Origin: PFL35 sp041550515
Lineage (GTDB): Archaea; Thermoplasmatota; E2; DHVEG-1
Reading direction: 5' to 3'
Length of the DNA stretch: 64,000 nucleotides
NCBI GenBank assembly: GCA_041550515.1
Contig: JBFEOQ010000001.1
Coordinates: 84,438-148,437 of the forward strand
Under the pieces are notes generated by a model. It searched no databases, was not told the origin of the DNA, and worked only from the letters and a program-made list of their open reading frames with translations. Below are positions 63,888 through 64,000 of the stretch, one piece after another. A program made the translations under genes and the position numbers. Within the stretch, counting starts at the first letter, position 1. Each line of letters opens with the position of its first letter.

Positions 63888-64000
63888 ATGAATAATAGAA
63901 GAAAAAAATCATCAGAGAATAATAAAGTAAATAATAAAATAAAAAGATGTAGAAGTAAAATGATACCAATTTTTGAAACTGATAATTGTGATTACTTTTC
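63888..64000 (+). CDS. Start of a gene cut by the window end
   Basis: An ATG with AAGGTA about 8 bases upstream opens a frame that runs to the window edge (37 codons). The visible part is basic and Asn/Lys/Ser-rich (MNNRRKKSSENNKVNNKIKR) and then has Cys (CRSKMIPIFETDNCDY). The remainder is outside the window, so no function can be given. Confidence 0.4.
   Translation, partial: MNNRRKKSSENNKVNNKIKRCRSKMIPIFETDNCDYF

Noticed and set aside
1..64000. CRISPR arrays, insertion sequences or phage genes.
   Set aside because: No regularly spaced repeats, transposase or integrase motifs, or phage structural genes were seen.

Overview
The window is a 64 kb stretch of AT-rich (roughly 30% GC by eye) archaeal chromosome. 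Archaeal markers are spread along it: an Orc1/Cdc6 initiator, a Cdc48-type AAA ATPase, geranylgeranylglyceryl-phosphate synthase, two geranylgeranyl-reductase-family proteins, the oligosaccharyltransferase AglB, a split two-gene GMP synthase, Pth2, NucS, pyruvoyl arginine decarboxylase, DUF99, DUF2240 and AMMECR1. The anaerobic-type enzymes (Nfn transhydrogenase pair, PEP synthase, two radical SAM proteins, ferredoxin) suggest an anaerobic euryarchaeon. A Thermoplasmatota-like or related lineage is my guess, and the sequence alone does not settle it.

Layout. 1-10.3 kb is redox and nitrogen metabolism: the end of CTP synthase, NfnL/NfnS, a receiver/PEP-synthase-like fusion, and divergent glutamate dehydrogenase and glutamine synthetase sharing a promoter region with a perfect dyad. 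10.3-12.3 kb surrounds orc1/cdc6: a GC-rich, hairpin-rich island that looks like an unannotated RNA on one side, and an origin-like region on the other. 12-19 kb holds a PRC-barrel protein, Cdc48, DUF2240 and HisA-like proteins, PEP synthase and arginine decarboxylase. 19-26 kb holds membrane proteins and a lipid-saturation operon (DUF99, ferredoxin, geranylgeranyl reductase, NAD kinase). 26-46 kb holds large surface proteins, PRPP synthase, a very long AglB, dihydroorotase, NucS with a small zinc-ribbon gene, GGGP synthase, a UbiX-like protein, purE-guaAB-guaAA, topoisomerase I and MtnA with a degenerate aldolase. 47-64 kb is more accessory: a CapK-like enzyme, two B12-binding-type radical SAM proteins, small secreted or membrane proteins, gene fragments, a SnoaL-like pseudogene and small orphan genes.

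The most interesting system is the minus-strand operon at 56607-60544. It encodes a tandem rhodanese protein matching EanB (anaerobic hercynine sulfurtransferase), an EgtD/EanA-type histidine methyltransferase, a SufS-type cysteine desulfurase and SufE, in that order. This reads as an anaerobic ergothioneine pathway with its own sulfur-delivery relay. No SufBCD scaffold genes are present in the window.

A second recurring signal is translation initiation. Several genes (orc1, eanA, eanB, the radical SAM gene ending at 50132) have no usable ATG/GTG/TTG where family homology begins. Instead they have a strong GGAGG Shine-Dalgarno sequence 6-9 nt before an ACG, ATT or ATA codon. A third is a probable small RNA at 55755-55840: a long stem closing a pyrimidine-rich loop that carries CCTCC, the anti-Shine-Dalgarno sequence.

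No tRNA, rRNA, CRISPR array or insertion sequence was recognised.
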